Part shown: in pieces, positions 16,101 to 28,629 of the stretch | Layout of the letters: the number at the start of each line of letters is the position of its first letter | How positions within the stretch are numbered: position 1 is the stretch's first letter | From: Tetrahymena thermophila SB210 | Lineage: Eukaryota; Ciliophora; Oligohymenophorea; Hymenostomatida; Tetrahymenidae | DNA: 64,000 bases | Assembly (NCBI RefSeq): GCF_000189635.1 | Contig: NW_002476454.1 | Span: 372,001-436,000 of the forward strand | Direction of reading: 5' to 3' | Made by a program: the position numbers and the translations under genes | Notes under the pieces: generated by a model | What the model was told of the DNA's origin: nothing | Database searches by the model: none | The model's input: the letters and a program-made list of their open reading frames with translations, nothing else

Positions 16101-19100
16101 TAATAGTTCAATAATGACTTCAATTAAGTCAAAATTGTGATAATTCTAAGTCTGTAAGCGCATGTACTTTTAAAGATCTAAATTGTGGCCTTCTGCAAAG
16201 AGCTGTAAGAATCTTAGAATACTATAAACTATATCATTTTACTTTTAGAAATAATAAATATTTTCTTGTGAATTATCTACTATATCTCTTTTTAAGCGAA
16301 TTATTTCATCTGTTAAAATAGTATGGATTCTCTTAAAGAATACTTCGCTAGAAGTAAAATTCATAAAGTAAGTGTAAACACTCTTTTAGACTTCATTATT
16401 ACCATCTTCAAGTAACACAATACCAAAATGAATTAAATCTGCAAAAACAGCATCATTCTATTTTGGGTTGCTATGATCACTTAACAAACTCATAAGCATG
16501 TAAGTTGCATTATTTTAGTTTAAGAAATTTTAGTTATTCTCCATTTCTTCTTGCTTTTCTTATTCCTGCTTTTAGTCTAGCTCCTTATATTTATTAAAAA
16601 TGTTTTTAATGAAAAATTTAATATTAACAATTTATTACTTTTTCTTCATCTTCAGGTGGCTGAATGAAGTTTCTTAAAGCGCAAAGAATCAACCTAAAAG
16701 TTTATATTTCATTTTACTCTTTATACGACTTTTATAGATATTTGATAAGCTTCTTGAAAATTTCATTCTTATTGATAACTTCACTTACAACAGGTGATTC
16801 TTTAAAAATATTTTCAACTTAATCAAGAGCTTATGCGAAAATAGTATGCTCAGTATCGATTTACTATTTAAGATGAGCTGAATTTAAGAATTAATCAAGG
16901 AACACACTCCAAAGTCTTTACCAAATTACATGGTCATGATTTAAATTCTTGAAGAGCTGAATTTTTTATTATAATTTAATAAGTAAAAAATATTTACATT
17001 TAAAAAAAAATTTTTTTTTACAGTGCATTCTGGATCTATTTCGATGACTTCTTTTTTACCTAAACCCAAGAAGTCCATCTACTTTAGTAGTTTATTTCCT
17101 AAATTTTCACTTTTATTTTAAACAATTTTTTTGTCTGTCTTTTTACGGACCAAACTACTTTATTAGTTTTACAACTCTAATTACTCGAGCTTTTCATTTT
17201 CTTCTTCGAATTTGTTAGCTTTAGATCTCTATCCTTCCACAAGAGATCTAAATATTTTCCATCTTTACTTATATTTCTAGAATTTTTCTAAGGTTATTTA
17301 TTCATTTTTGAATGCAAAGTTTTCAAATTCATCCTCCTTTTTCAAGAATATCATTTGTTTACCCAATATAGCCTTAGTTAAATTTGCTAATTCTTTATTG
17401 ATATTATGCACGTCACTATCTTTTTGGTTTACATCTGGCTTTATGTTAGTTTAGTGCATAGTATTTGCAAATGCTTTTTTGTAAGCACACAATATAAACA
17501 AAAATGCATTCAAATACTCATAATATTGCTCACTGAAATCTTTTGAAAAGTTGATACGATTAACCTCAAAACGAATGTAATCGATAAAATCTGCAATATA
17601 TTTATTAAATTCATCAGAAATTTTTTCACTTTCCAAAAAAGTGTAGTAAATATAATTTAATAAAGGAACTTTGAGTAAAATTATTTTTTGAGGATCAACA
17701 CTTTGGTAGAGATTGCCTTGTTTATGATGCATTCTTGTGTCAGCTGGATTGTTTGGCATTTAGTTTTCTTCAAATTTATCATACTTCTCTATTTCTAAAG
17801 ATTGTTTAGATTAAGAATCATTCATATCTTCTTTTTTGTCAATATTAACAATCACTTCTTTATTTCCTTAATTTTTATTGTCAAATAAATTGTACTATTC
17901 TTCTTCTATTCCGCCTGACATATCATTAAAGAAATCTTCTTCTTTGCAATCAGTCATATTATCTACAGTACTAAGTAAATCGAAAACATACCTTAATGTT
18001 ATTTAAGATCTTAACTTTTATTCACTCATATACATACCTTCTTTTCCTATTGTTGTCATACCCAAAACTTATAATAATTTAGAGTGATACATGTAAGGTT
18101 CATCCTAATTTTTTTAATTAAGCTAAATCCAATTATTAATAAATAAAAATAGTTTACATTTGGATGTATTTATCTGAACTCGAATGACAGCTTTTCTGTA
18201 TCTGCTAAATACAAAAGATCTTTTTTGTATTTATCATTCAAAAACAAGTTGAGGACAAACTTTTAATTTTTAATTAAATGCTCTTCATTAGCCTTTTAAA
18301 TAATGATAAAGAATTCAAGATATTTAGCTTGTCTACCATTCTTTTAGATCAGACTTATAAAATCCTCAGCTATTTTTTCTTGATTTTCTAAACAAATCTT
18401 TTTATTGTCTCTGAATATTTCCCAATATAACTCCATTAAACCAATCTCAAAAGGCAAAGCCTTATGCAATTTCTCCAAATATTCACTTAAAAGATTTTGA
18501 TTGACGCTATTTTTTTAGACGAAATTCCTTAAGAATGTCATACAAGTTTTGAATAAAGTTTTCATTTCATTGTAAATCTTAGATGCCTTACTTTAGCTAT
18601 CCCTATTTCCAGGGTGATTGCATTATTATTCCAATTCTTCTAACAAATAAATTGAATCTTTAATTAAGCTAATAGCTAAAATATGAACTTTGTTGTGATA
18701 AAATATGTCTTATCTGATTGGATCCATTTCTAATTATCCTATTTTTAAAATATTTATTTAAATTATTTTTATTTAAAAAGTCTTTACCATTTTATTTTTT
18801 TTGTCCATCCATTGATCCAATTACTATATCGTTGGACTTTACTAAGTCTGCTTGTAAAGTGGTGTATTACTTAGCTCCAGTTTTATTATCGATTTAAACA
18901 TCTGGCTTAGTTCCCATACAAAGAATATCTGCAAAAAATTAAATATCTTTAATGGTTTGTTTTAATATTTTCATGTTTTCTTTCTCTTCAAGTTATTTCA
19001 TCCAAGTTTCAGATTCATTTACATTTTTGTCTAATCTACTAGTTATGATGCTTCTTGTGAATTCTAATACTTACTAGTTTTCCTAATCAAAAAGAATAAG

Positions 19101-22100
19101 CAGTTGAGATGCGAGAGTTGCAAACTCTTATCTTTAATTATAAAAACGAGTGGTAATTTAAAGAAGCTTTTCTTCCATTTAGTAATTCTAAGTAAAGCAG
19201 AAAAGAAGTATCAAACTTGGCAAAATCTAAAAGCCAAGAATTTTATTAATATTAATAATATCTCCGTCCTTTGCCTCTTTTCCTGCTTTATTACCAAAGT
19301 TAAGAGGTGAGAAAGTATTGGAATTGATGTTATTTAAGTTCATAGATAAGAACTACTTTTCAAATTCTTGTTTTTTATCTACTTCAGTTCCAGTTAAAAG
19401 TACACTAGGTATGAATGCGTCTATGCTATTTTAAATAGTATCTTTAAATTCTTTGAGAGTTTAGCTAATAGCCTACTCGTCTTAGGTTCCTTTTAATTTA
19501 TTAACAGTATCAAGCTTTTCTGTTACTAAATAGCTAAACTAGTATTTTAATCTATTAAGCATGTAGTCTTGTTTGTAATTAAGGAATTATTTTAAAATTT
19601 CACAAATTTCCTATTTAATTTTGAACTCAACGTCATCTTAATTATCGCTAAAGAATCTTTGTAAAATCTTTTTCAAAACATCTGTTTGCTTAAGGAAACT
19701 ATCAGAAATATTTATATCATCAGTCATTATTTCGAAATTTCTATTTTTAAAAAAAATATTGTCATTTTTTAGAATAAGTTAAATAATAAATTAATTAAAA
19801 AATAAATTAGTACGTTTATTTCTTCTTCTTCTTTTTGCTTAAATCGCTGCTTTATGAAATACCAACAATATCAATAGCGAAATTAAAAATTTTTTTCAAA
19901 GTCTTAACACCCTACTCTTAAAGCTTATTTTAGGCCTATTACTTTTCCTCTTCTCTTTTCTTTAAAAGAATTTTACGAGCTTCAGGGAATGTTTTATCAA
20001 ACTCAAATATACTTAATATATTTGAAATGATTTTAAAGAATTCAGCTGATTGCATTTCATATTTTTCTTTCATTTTGGCAAATTTACTAATATCATCATG
20101 AATATTATATTTTCCAAAATCAATCATTAATCTTAACATCTTAACTATTTCATAAGTAAGATTATTATAAACATCGTTGCACTTTTAATGAACTTTTAAA
20201 TTTATTTCTTATAAAACAGTTGCTGACTATTTATCAAGCTTAATTTCATCAGAAATGTCTTCTATTATTTATGCCTTAGCTTTAATATAATTTATCAACT
20301 TTTCTTTTATTTAATTATCCTCTTGATCTATTTCTTTCTCTTTAATTTATTCCTCATTCCAATCTTATATATTTCTTTATTCTAAAGTTTTGCAAAGTTC
20401 AGGTAAATATTTTAATCTTTTTGGCTCTTAATCTACATAAAGCTAATTTTAAAGAAAAAAAAAATTGTAAAATTATGAATGAATTGTTTATTATTTACTT
20501 TATTGAGTAGCTAGCAAATGATAGCTCTAATATCATATGTGATCTTCTCTTCAATAATAGTGTCAACTAATGACTCAAACTTACAACTTTTGTCTACAAA
20601 CTTTTTCCAAGTGTTATTTCTCTTATTGCACATACTTGAATAAAATTCCATTTAATCATTGAAAAAGCTCAATATCTCATCATCAGTTTTTTTGTTATTT
20701 TAGTTTAATCTAAAAAAAAATAAAATTTATATAAAATGAATTTTTATAGGTTGATGAATTAGAATTGTTTAAAATTGAAAATAATTATATTTCTTACTCT
20801 AGGGTTACCATTTTTTTAGAAACATTGTAACTTTGTTTCTTAACAATATCAACTAACTTGCGTTATTCGTGTGTAACTAAAAGTTCTGGACCCTCACTTT
20901 TAATACTGATTAGATAACCTTTATCATACATATATTCTTCATTATCAGGAATTAAATATTAATAAATCAGTTCTTAATTTTCATTAACACCATCTCCTTT
21001 ATCTGTTGAAGCAAATCCTAAAAATTTTAAAAGGGATCTTTTAGTGTTGAAATCTGTAGTTTCAATTAACTAGTAGCAGAAGAACTCAAACATATCCCAT
21101 CTTTCATCTAACTTAAAGAACTAAGGGTTTATCTTAAGGAAGCGTGTAACATCTTTATAATTTCTTTCATACTTTAAGCTAATCTATAAAGTAAAAATAA
21201 AAATAGATAAAATTATTTAAATGATTTAATTTACCTTTTAAATATCTGAGCTGTTGGTGTAGAATTTTCTAGTTACAATTTATTTCTATTTATCAGAAGA
21301 AGGGATATTATTAATATTTAAATCAGTTTGAAGCTAATTTTAGAGTAAATCACCATAATCTTTAATGATAGAAAATATGCATTCCATACAACCAGGGATG
21401 TATTTAGATTGCATAGCAAAAAGAGGTAAGAACTGTGAAGTTTTCTCTTAGTTTTTTCTGTTTTAAGAACAAATACTAGAAAGTAATTTGTAAATGAATG
21501 TGCAAACTCTTTTTTTCTTCATAACAAATTCTTCCTAAATTTCAAGGTTGAATGCAACACCTATTTTTTTTAACAAATTTAAACATTAATTTTATGACAT
21601 TTAAAATTATTTTTTACTCTTATCTTGCTCAATTAAGCGAGCTTCTGTGCTATCTAATTTAAGTTTTCTATTTTTCTACTCCTCAAACTTTTTAATTTCA
21701 TTCAAAGTTTCAACAGTTGGGAATGCGAGTGCAAGTAGAGATACAAGTAATTCAATAAATAATTATTCTCTGAGAACATTCTAAATAAAACTGTTAATTT
21801 AACCATATTCTTGATCAATATATAAGTAAGCACGGAGCTTATTGTGGCAAAATCTATTTAAATCCACCAAGCATCTGTCTAACCTACCAACCATTACAAG
21901 GAATTTTTTATATTTTTGTTAGAATTTTCCCTAGTCTATGTATGATATGTACTATTTATTAAGTAGGTTAATTAATATTTAAATTATATATTTAAGTTAT
22001 TACTTCTGGATCCAAATACATAAATGTTTTTTTAATAGTCCTTCTGCAGGAAAGCAAGAATTCAGTCATTCTGACTTCGTTAGAGCTTGCTTTATTCAAT

Positions 22101-24073
22101 TTAAATACATTTTCCTCCTTTTTAATAGTCGAAAAAGCAGGGAAAATTTATTTTTCAGTAGAGTTCAAATTCATAACATCTTGGTATTCTATGAAAATTT
22201 TAATAATTTAAATTAGCTATTTAATTTAATTTATTTACCTCTCACAGATTCTCTAAACTCATCGGAGTCAGCTGTCTTCAACCAGAAAACTTCTTCATCC
22301 TCTCCTTTTATTCCCCTAGAAGATGCTTTGACAGACATTCTAAAGTAAGAGTCCTATATTTAGATTAGATTTATAATAGAAAAAAGCATAATTATTTTAC
22401 CTTTTGCATGTATTTAGTTAAATTTTTGCGATTTCTTGAAATTAATGTAGAATAAATCAATTCAAATTTGAAATAGCTCGCCTTTTCAGGATCTGTTTAT
22501 AACACTAAACATCTATCATCTTACACAACCTCATTTGTTCCCATAACTACCAAAGAAAGATATTAATTTGTTGTGAGATGTCTTAATCTATACATGTTAT
22601 CCCATTCAACTAATCCTCCTTGCATCATATTTTAGCTTTCAATAACAAACATACCATTTGAATTACCTACGAATTTTTTATACTTCTCAGTTGAATCACA
22701 ATCTTCAAACCTCAACAGATACTTTTCTTCTTTTTCATTTTCAGTTATCTTCTACACTAACAAGTTTAGCTATTTATTTTAAAGTATTTTAAAGCTATTA
22801 ATTTTTATCATAAAATTCAATCTACATCTTTTTCAGAGTAATTAATCCAAATAATGTCACAAACTGAAAGCATGCCATTTCTTTCATCATTGTAATCACA
22901 GAATATTCTTATTCTTTTTATCATAAATATTAGATTTTATAATGATTAATTTTAATTGGATTTACTTCCATTAAGATTTTTTGTCAGTGGAGACATTCAT
23001 TTCTTTTTTCTTTGGTTTATTTTAATCTTGAGATTCTCCAATATCCTTAGATGCATGAAGATATGGATCACCAACACTATTTCTAGAATCTATAGTACTA
23101 ACAACATATACAGTATCTTGATCGAAGATCAGTCCTTAACTTTCTTGTTAATAACTAAAACAAGGTAATATTCTAAATTATGTTTCCTCAGAATACTCTT
23201 CATTTAAACTTACTCTTTAAAGTTTTTTTATAATATTTTTATATATTATAAGCATTAATAATGATATAAAATAAGTTTTTTAAACGTTGATTGATATTAA
23301 TATTATTTATTATCTAACTCTTTTTCAAAATTAACTGCAAAGTTATTATACTCAAATCAAAGTTTTTTTATTAATAATACAAATGAAATCTTACTTCAGA
23401 TTATCGCTCTCAAAATCTGAAACACTCTTCTAATCGAATTATAGATATTTATTTGAATTATGGTGCAATAATTGAATTGTCTGACCATATAAAACAGGTG
23501 TTCCTTTAAGCTTTTCATATTAGTCATAATTTAATTGAGCTTCTTCTTCCATTAATTTTATCTATTTAGGTATTTCTTATCTTGCAGCTATTTTTTATTA
23601 AATAAAAGATCAACACTCTCAATAATGAATTGGTTCTTATGATAGATTTTATTTTTGTAATAAATGTAATTTGCTGCTAATTATGACTTCTTTTGGTCAT
23701 TGATACAATTTTATTTTTAAATTATTTATAGACTTAATATACAGCTAAAATGTTGATTACCTCTACGATTAAAAGATCTTTTCTTTTCTTTTTTTTCTTG
23801 CTTCTTTTGATCAGAAACTTGCTTTGTTTTAATATACTCATTATCATAAAATGGGGGCAATATTTTAAAAAGTCCTGAAGTAAAGTTTGCATCTTTCTCC
23901 ATTGTTTGAGTTTATTTAAGCCTAATTTTATTTTTTGTAAAACCTTCTGCTGTTGTAAAAAACTCCTCTCCTCTTTCATTTTCAAAGCAAATGTATACCA
24001 TTGCTCCGAAATGCAGAGTTTTTTTACCAGTCTATATATTTCTTTAAGCTACCTCTGAGCTATTACTATCCAT
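13195..24073 (-). CDS. Inositol trisphosphate receptor-like calcium release channel
   Basis: About 26 exons over 10.9 kb, with a product I estimate at just under 3000 residues. It would be a tetrameric intracellular Ca2+ channel. The N-terminus (start ATG 24073) has LHFGAMVYICFENE and SGLFKILPPF, like the IP3R suppressor domain. Next come LKGTPVLYGQTIQLLHHNSN, YLHAS, QWKIRIFCDY and NMYRLRHLTTNQYLSL, matching MIR/RIH order. The middle is helical (RIH/armadillo-like). The C-terminus has PFFFFFHLFDVLVRFPDLLN, a pore segment FDGGLGGYL, the gating helix MIIMINIVSGIIIDQFGEGR, the linker KCFICG..HIKEDHYMWNYL and TEYTGIESYV..ITWFP, then a coiled-coil tail ending TGA at 13197-13195. Sample introns: 23760-23588, 22825-22770, 13939-13870, 13720-13660, 13522-13460, 13380-13327. 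Not every internal junction was proved. Ligand binding by IP3 cannot be assured from sequence. Confidence 0.9.
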
Positions 24074-24755
24074 TTTTATATGTTTGAGCTATAAACTATT
24101 TAATTACTATAACTCTTTGAATTTATAAAATATATATATATTTTTTCACCAAAAATTATAGATTAAATATATAATACAATCTAAATTTCAAAAAAATATT
24201 ATCCTAAAGAGTCTTCTCTCAACTAATAACAAACATAAGAAATTATTAATGAAAATTATATAATCTGCTTTTATCTTAAGTATTTTAACTATAGCTATAA
24301 ACAAATTAATTGCAAGTAGTTCGTTTTTTTTTTTGATTATATAAACTATTTAAGCTAAAAGTTTTATTACTTCTTACCTAATTTGAAAAATACAAACTCC
24401 CTAAAAAAAATGGAAGCATCTGAATAATGTTTAACCAAAATTTAACAAAATTTTCTTTACTCTTTATAAAAAATCATTTTTTTTAAATTAAAAAAATTCT
24501 CTATTTTTTTATAAAAATAAATTTTAGTATAAAAATTATACATAAGTTTTATTAAAGATATTATATATCAAGGATATAAAAAACCTGTTCAGAAAAGAAT
24601 TGCGTGCCAATGCTTTTAAAATATTAGTGTAAGAATAAAACAAAATATTTTATTGTCATTTTGAAAAATAGAAAATTATTTCATATAAATTAAAATTTTA
24701 GAAAGATATTCTAAAAAAAAGTTAAAAAGCTTGATTTAATGTTTTTAAATTTTTT
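24074..24755. other. Intergenic spacer upstream of the calcium channel gene
   Basis: About 680 bases of extremely AT-rich DNA between two minus-strand genes. It should hold the channel promoter and possibly the true 3' end of the DZIP1-like gene. A TA run lies near 24129-24142. No gene recognised. Confidence 0.4.
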
Positions 24756-27700
24756 CATAAAAGTAATTTGATTAAATTTATAATAAAGACACGATAAATA
24801 ATATTTTTTAAAATATTAGATACAATGATAATAATATAGAGATAAATTTTATAATTTATTTTATAAAATCTGTTTAAAAAAATAAATTTTTTCCTCGAAA
24901 AATCTGACTCAAAATTCATCTATTTATAAATATAAAAAATATATTTTAAATTTATCTAATAAATAAACAAACCTGAGTCTTCATATGCGAATTTCTTTTG
25001 ATTTTTATTTTAATACAAAGTTTCTGTATATGAGTCTCCGAAGGATTGAAGTTGCTTATTAAGTGAAGTTGGATTTGCTTGCCTTAATTAATTTAGATAA
25101 ATATATAAAACATATTTATAAAATAATTATATTACAGTTCATATGTCCTGCCTTTAGATCCATTATAATAACCTGATTCGTCATAATTTTAAGAACTTTC
25201 TTCTAATTGCTAATTTTTCCTGTATTAAAATTTCATTAGATAATTTTTTAAATGTAAAATTTTACCTGCTGCTATGCAAAACTCCTTTTCCAGATTAATT
25301 TATTCCTTAATTATTGCCTTTGCTTTATTCAAAATCATCATCAAAGTCATCATTTTTATATAAATTGTTTGTTGGGGGAACTTTGTCAGGATTTCGAACT
25401 TACTCTAAAATTGTTTCAACTTATTTCTGTTATTATTATTTAAATTTTTAAGTTTATTGGTAAATTACTAAATTTTTACAGTAGGGAGATTTTGTAAATT
25501 CTATATTGGCTAATTAATTCCTTATTCTCTAAGTTTTTTATTTATTTGTTAGTCAAGTTACTCAAGCTGCTTAGTCTTATCAGTCTAATTTTTTTATTTT
25601 AAATTTAATTCCATTGTTTCTTTTTCCTCTTCACATTAATTATTAAATTCTTTATCTTTAGACTTTTTAAAATTTAAAAATTATTATAATATGATTCTTT
25701 TTAAATATATTTATTTACGATATCATTTTCATTTGATTCATATGAGTTTTCTACATCATCTTCTGAGTGATAAAAATCATCTTAAATTTCACCCTCTTCT
25801 GATATGTCATCTTCTTCCTTAGTATTTTATTTCTAATTATACACAGGATGCCCTTGTAAAATCATATTAGAAGCTATGCTATTCTATATATATTCAGAAA
25901 TTATTATTTCGGAATGGTTTTAAATAAAATATTTACAAATTTATTTGGTTGCTATTATTTTTCATTTTATTATTTCTTTTAGTTATTTTTATCAGGATTT
26001 CCTAAGTAAATACCATCTAAATCTTCTATGATTTCTTTATCAATCTAATTTCCATTTTTAATACCCCTTATTTCTGAGATTTATTTAGTTATCTATTTAA
26101 TCTCACTAGGTACTTATTACTTATCACTAATGTTACTTTATACTCTTTTGCTGTAATTATCATCTCCAATTAACTATTTTATTAAATCATCATTATTATT
26201 TTGTTAGTCACTCTTTTGAGAATTTTTCTTTTTTAACTATTCTAATTTTTACTTTTCTTCTAATAATTATTTTTCTTTTTGAGCTTCTAAAGCTATTTAT
26301 TATAATTTAAGCTTTTAATTATTCTCAAATAATTCATTTTATTTTTTATAAAGTTCTTAGAGTTGTGATTCTCTTTATTCATTTTGACTAGACTACTATA
26401 TAACAACTTCTCTATATTTTAAGTTTGTTATTTCCTATGTTTAAAAATTTGATTGATAAATTATAAATTTTTAATAAAATAATTTACATCATGTATCTTA
26501 TTCATATTTTTCATCAAGTCAACGATTTACTATCTTTGAAATTCATTTTCTTATTATTTTTTATTTATTACTTCATTTTACTAAGACTCAATATCCCTAA
26601 GTCTCCTTTACATTTCTAACTATAACTCAGCCTATTCTTATCTATTCTTCTAAAGAATTAATTCTAATTTATCGACTACATCGTCTTTTTAGAATTTTTC
26701 ATTTTTAAGAAGGAGCTTTTATTATCTTTCAAATTCTAAACGTTCTTGCTATAATTATTAGGCGAAAACCATATTTTACATAACAGCAAAATTAGGATGG
26801 TTAGCATTCATAGGTAAAACATGGGCATGTCTTCTTTTAATATGTGCATCTAAGTAGTCTTCATTTGCAAAAAACTAAATTTAATAAAATAAAACTCATA
26901 AAGGTATGTATTTTAATTTAAAGAAACTTACTTTATTTATGCAAATATGGCATTTATATTAGGGTCTTTACTTTAAAAAATCTTTATACTTTCTAATTGC
27001 TTCTTTTTTGATTTCAATTTCACTTTTCATTTTCTCTATTTCCTTTTTGCTCTTTTTCAATATTTTTTTATCATCCTCAACCTACAATATAAAGCGCCAT
27101 TAAATAAAAGAAAATTTAATATTTTTTAAGTTACTTTCTTATAAATTTTATTAATTTCATCTTAAGTTTCATTTGAAAGATTTTCAAGATAGTCTTGAGT
27201 ATAATCAAAATACTATAAGCTCATCTAACATATTTAAAGAAGATTGACCAAAGCTTCTGGTTTAAGCTTTTCATACTCTTCTTAAGTTACAATAGAATCT
27301 AAAAGATTAGGTAAATAAGATTCAAGAGTTTCAATATCATTAGATTTTTTCAATGCTTCAATATCTAGATCGTGAACGTTTCTCCAAGAAATTCTAGAGC
27401 TTTTTGCTGCTTATATTCTCATTGCAGATGTTATAGGAGCAGCTATAGGATTTACAACCATTGGAGGGGGTTAAGCTGTTTAAGATGAGTTTGGATTCAT
27501 TTATAAATTTTGTGGAGGTATACTCTATTAAGTCATTTAATTGATACCTGAAATACCTTGTGTTTAATATGTAGGAGGATAAACAGGAATACTACTTGCT
27601 ACTATTTAAGAGTAAGAATTAGGCATTGAATTATAAAACTAATTATAAATAAATTATTTTTAAAATAATATTTTGTGTTTATTGCTTTAAATATTTGTAT

Positions 27701-27773
27701 AAAGTTTAATATAATTTGTTAAATTAATAATAGAATTGCTTACTGGTAATTAGGCATGAGGATTGTTGTACAT
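24756..27773 (-). CDS. DZIP1-like ciliary protein with one C2H2 zinc finger
   Basis: DZIP1/Iguana proteins act at the ciliary transition zone and basal body, in ciliogenesis. A first exon MYNNPHAQLP from ATG 27773 is followed by a Pro/Gln-rich stretch and then by the Dzip-N signature: SRISWRNVHDLDIEAL, EEYEKLKPEALVNLLQ and CQMSLQYFDYTQDYLE. A coiled coil (KKSKKEIEKMKSEIEIKKEA) leads into the single finger YKCHIC..FFANEDYLDAH..RRH, C-x2-C..H-x4-H, with an intron inside the finger. That is the exact family order. Beyond it is a long Gln/Glu/Lys coiled coil, an acidic stretch and a low-complexity tail. About nine introns. Coding is convincing to base 24973; the sequence from there to the first in-frame TGA (24756) may be intron plus a short last exon, so the 3' end is uncertain. 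The gene is head to head with a kinesin. Confidence 0.82.
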
Positions 27774-28629
27774 TTTAAAAAAGTTTACGCTATTTTTTAA
27801 TTTTGCAAGAATATAAAAAACTAAAAGTTATTGTTTTTATTTAAGAATATAAATATTCCTTTTAACAAAATCAAATATTATCCAGTTGATTAATTTATGT
27901 AAAATTTCAATTTAAATAAATAACTAAAAAATCTATCAGCATATCAATCAAATCTATAGCTCTTAATTGATATTAAAAAAATATTAATATATTCAATATC
28001 ACTATTCTAAAAAAAAGCTAAAAATTTACTTTAATTTACTATTAAGAATATTTTATATAAATTTATTTTTGTGGTGTTTTAATTTTATTTAAAATAAAGC
28101 TGGACATTTTTAATATGTTTTTTTTTATTTTTTATATTTTTAAAATAAAATAAAATTTAATGTCTAAAAAAGTTTTGATATGTATTTGTAAACCTAAGTT
28201 AATTAATTAATTAATAAATAAATAAATAAGTAAATGTTCAACTTTACTTTCATATATGAAATTTAATTTTGATTATTAACAACTAAATTAGTTTTTAACG
28301 TATATGAATGAATTGTGGATTCTATCTATGAATTAGAAATTAGACAATATTTACTAATTTATTAAAATGAATGATATTAATTATAATCAAAAGTATATAT
28401 TTGAAGAAATAAAGCTTCTTTATTAGATCTTAGAGAGTGATTATAGTTATTAAAAAAAATATAAGTTTGAATTAAGAAGAAATAAGCATAACAGAATACA
28501 AATTTTATCAAATATCAAAAGAAAAAATTATTCAACAATATATAAAAGCAAGCATCAAAAGATTAAGAAAATTCATAGTGATATAATTAGGATTACATAT
28601 AAGCTTACATCATTTAATTGTAAAAAAAA
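27774..28629. promoter_or_regulatory. Shared divergent region between DZIP1-like and kinesin genes
   Basis: The start codons of the two divergent genes are 856 bases apart, so both promoters must lie here. The stretch is AT-rich and includes a tetranucleotide tract near 28199-28230. A plus-strand frame starting at 28369 stays open under the ciliate code but has no family resemblance and runs into the kinesin start in another frame, so I do not call it a gene. Confidence 0.45.
28199..28230. repeat. TTAA/AAAT tetranucleotide tract
   Basis: A run of TTAA units passes directly into a run of AAAT units over about 32 bases in the divergent region upstream of the kinesin gene. It is a simple repeat common in AT-rich ciliate intergenic DNA and could be length-polymorphic. 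Confidence 0.7.
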
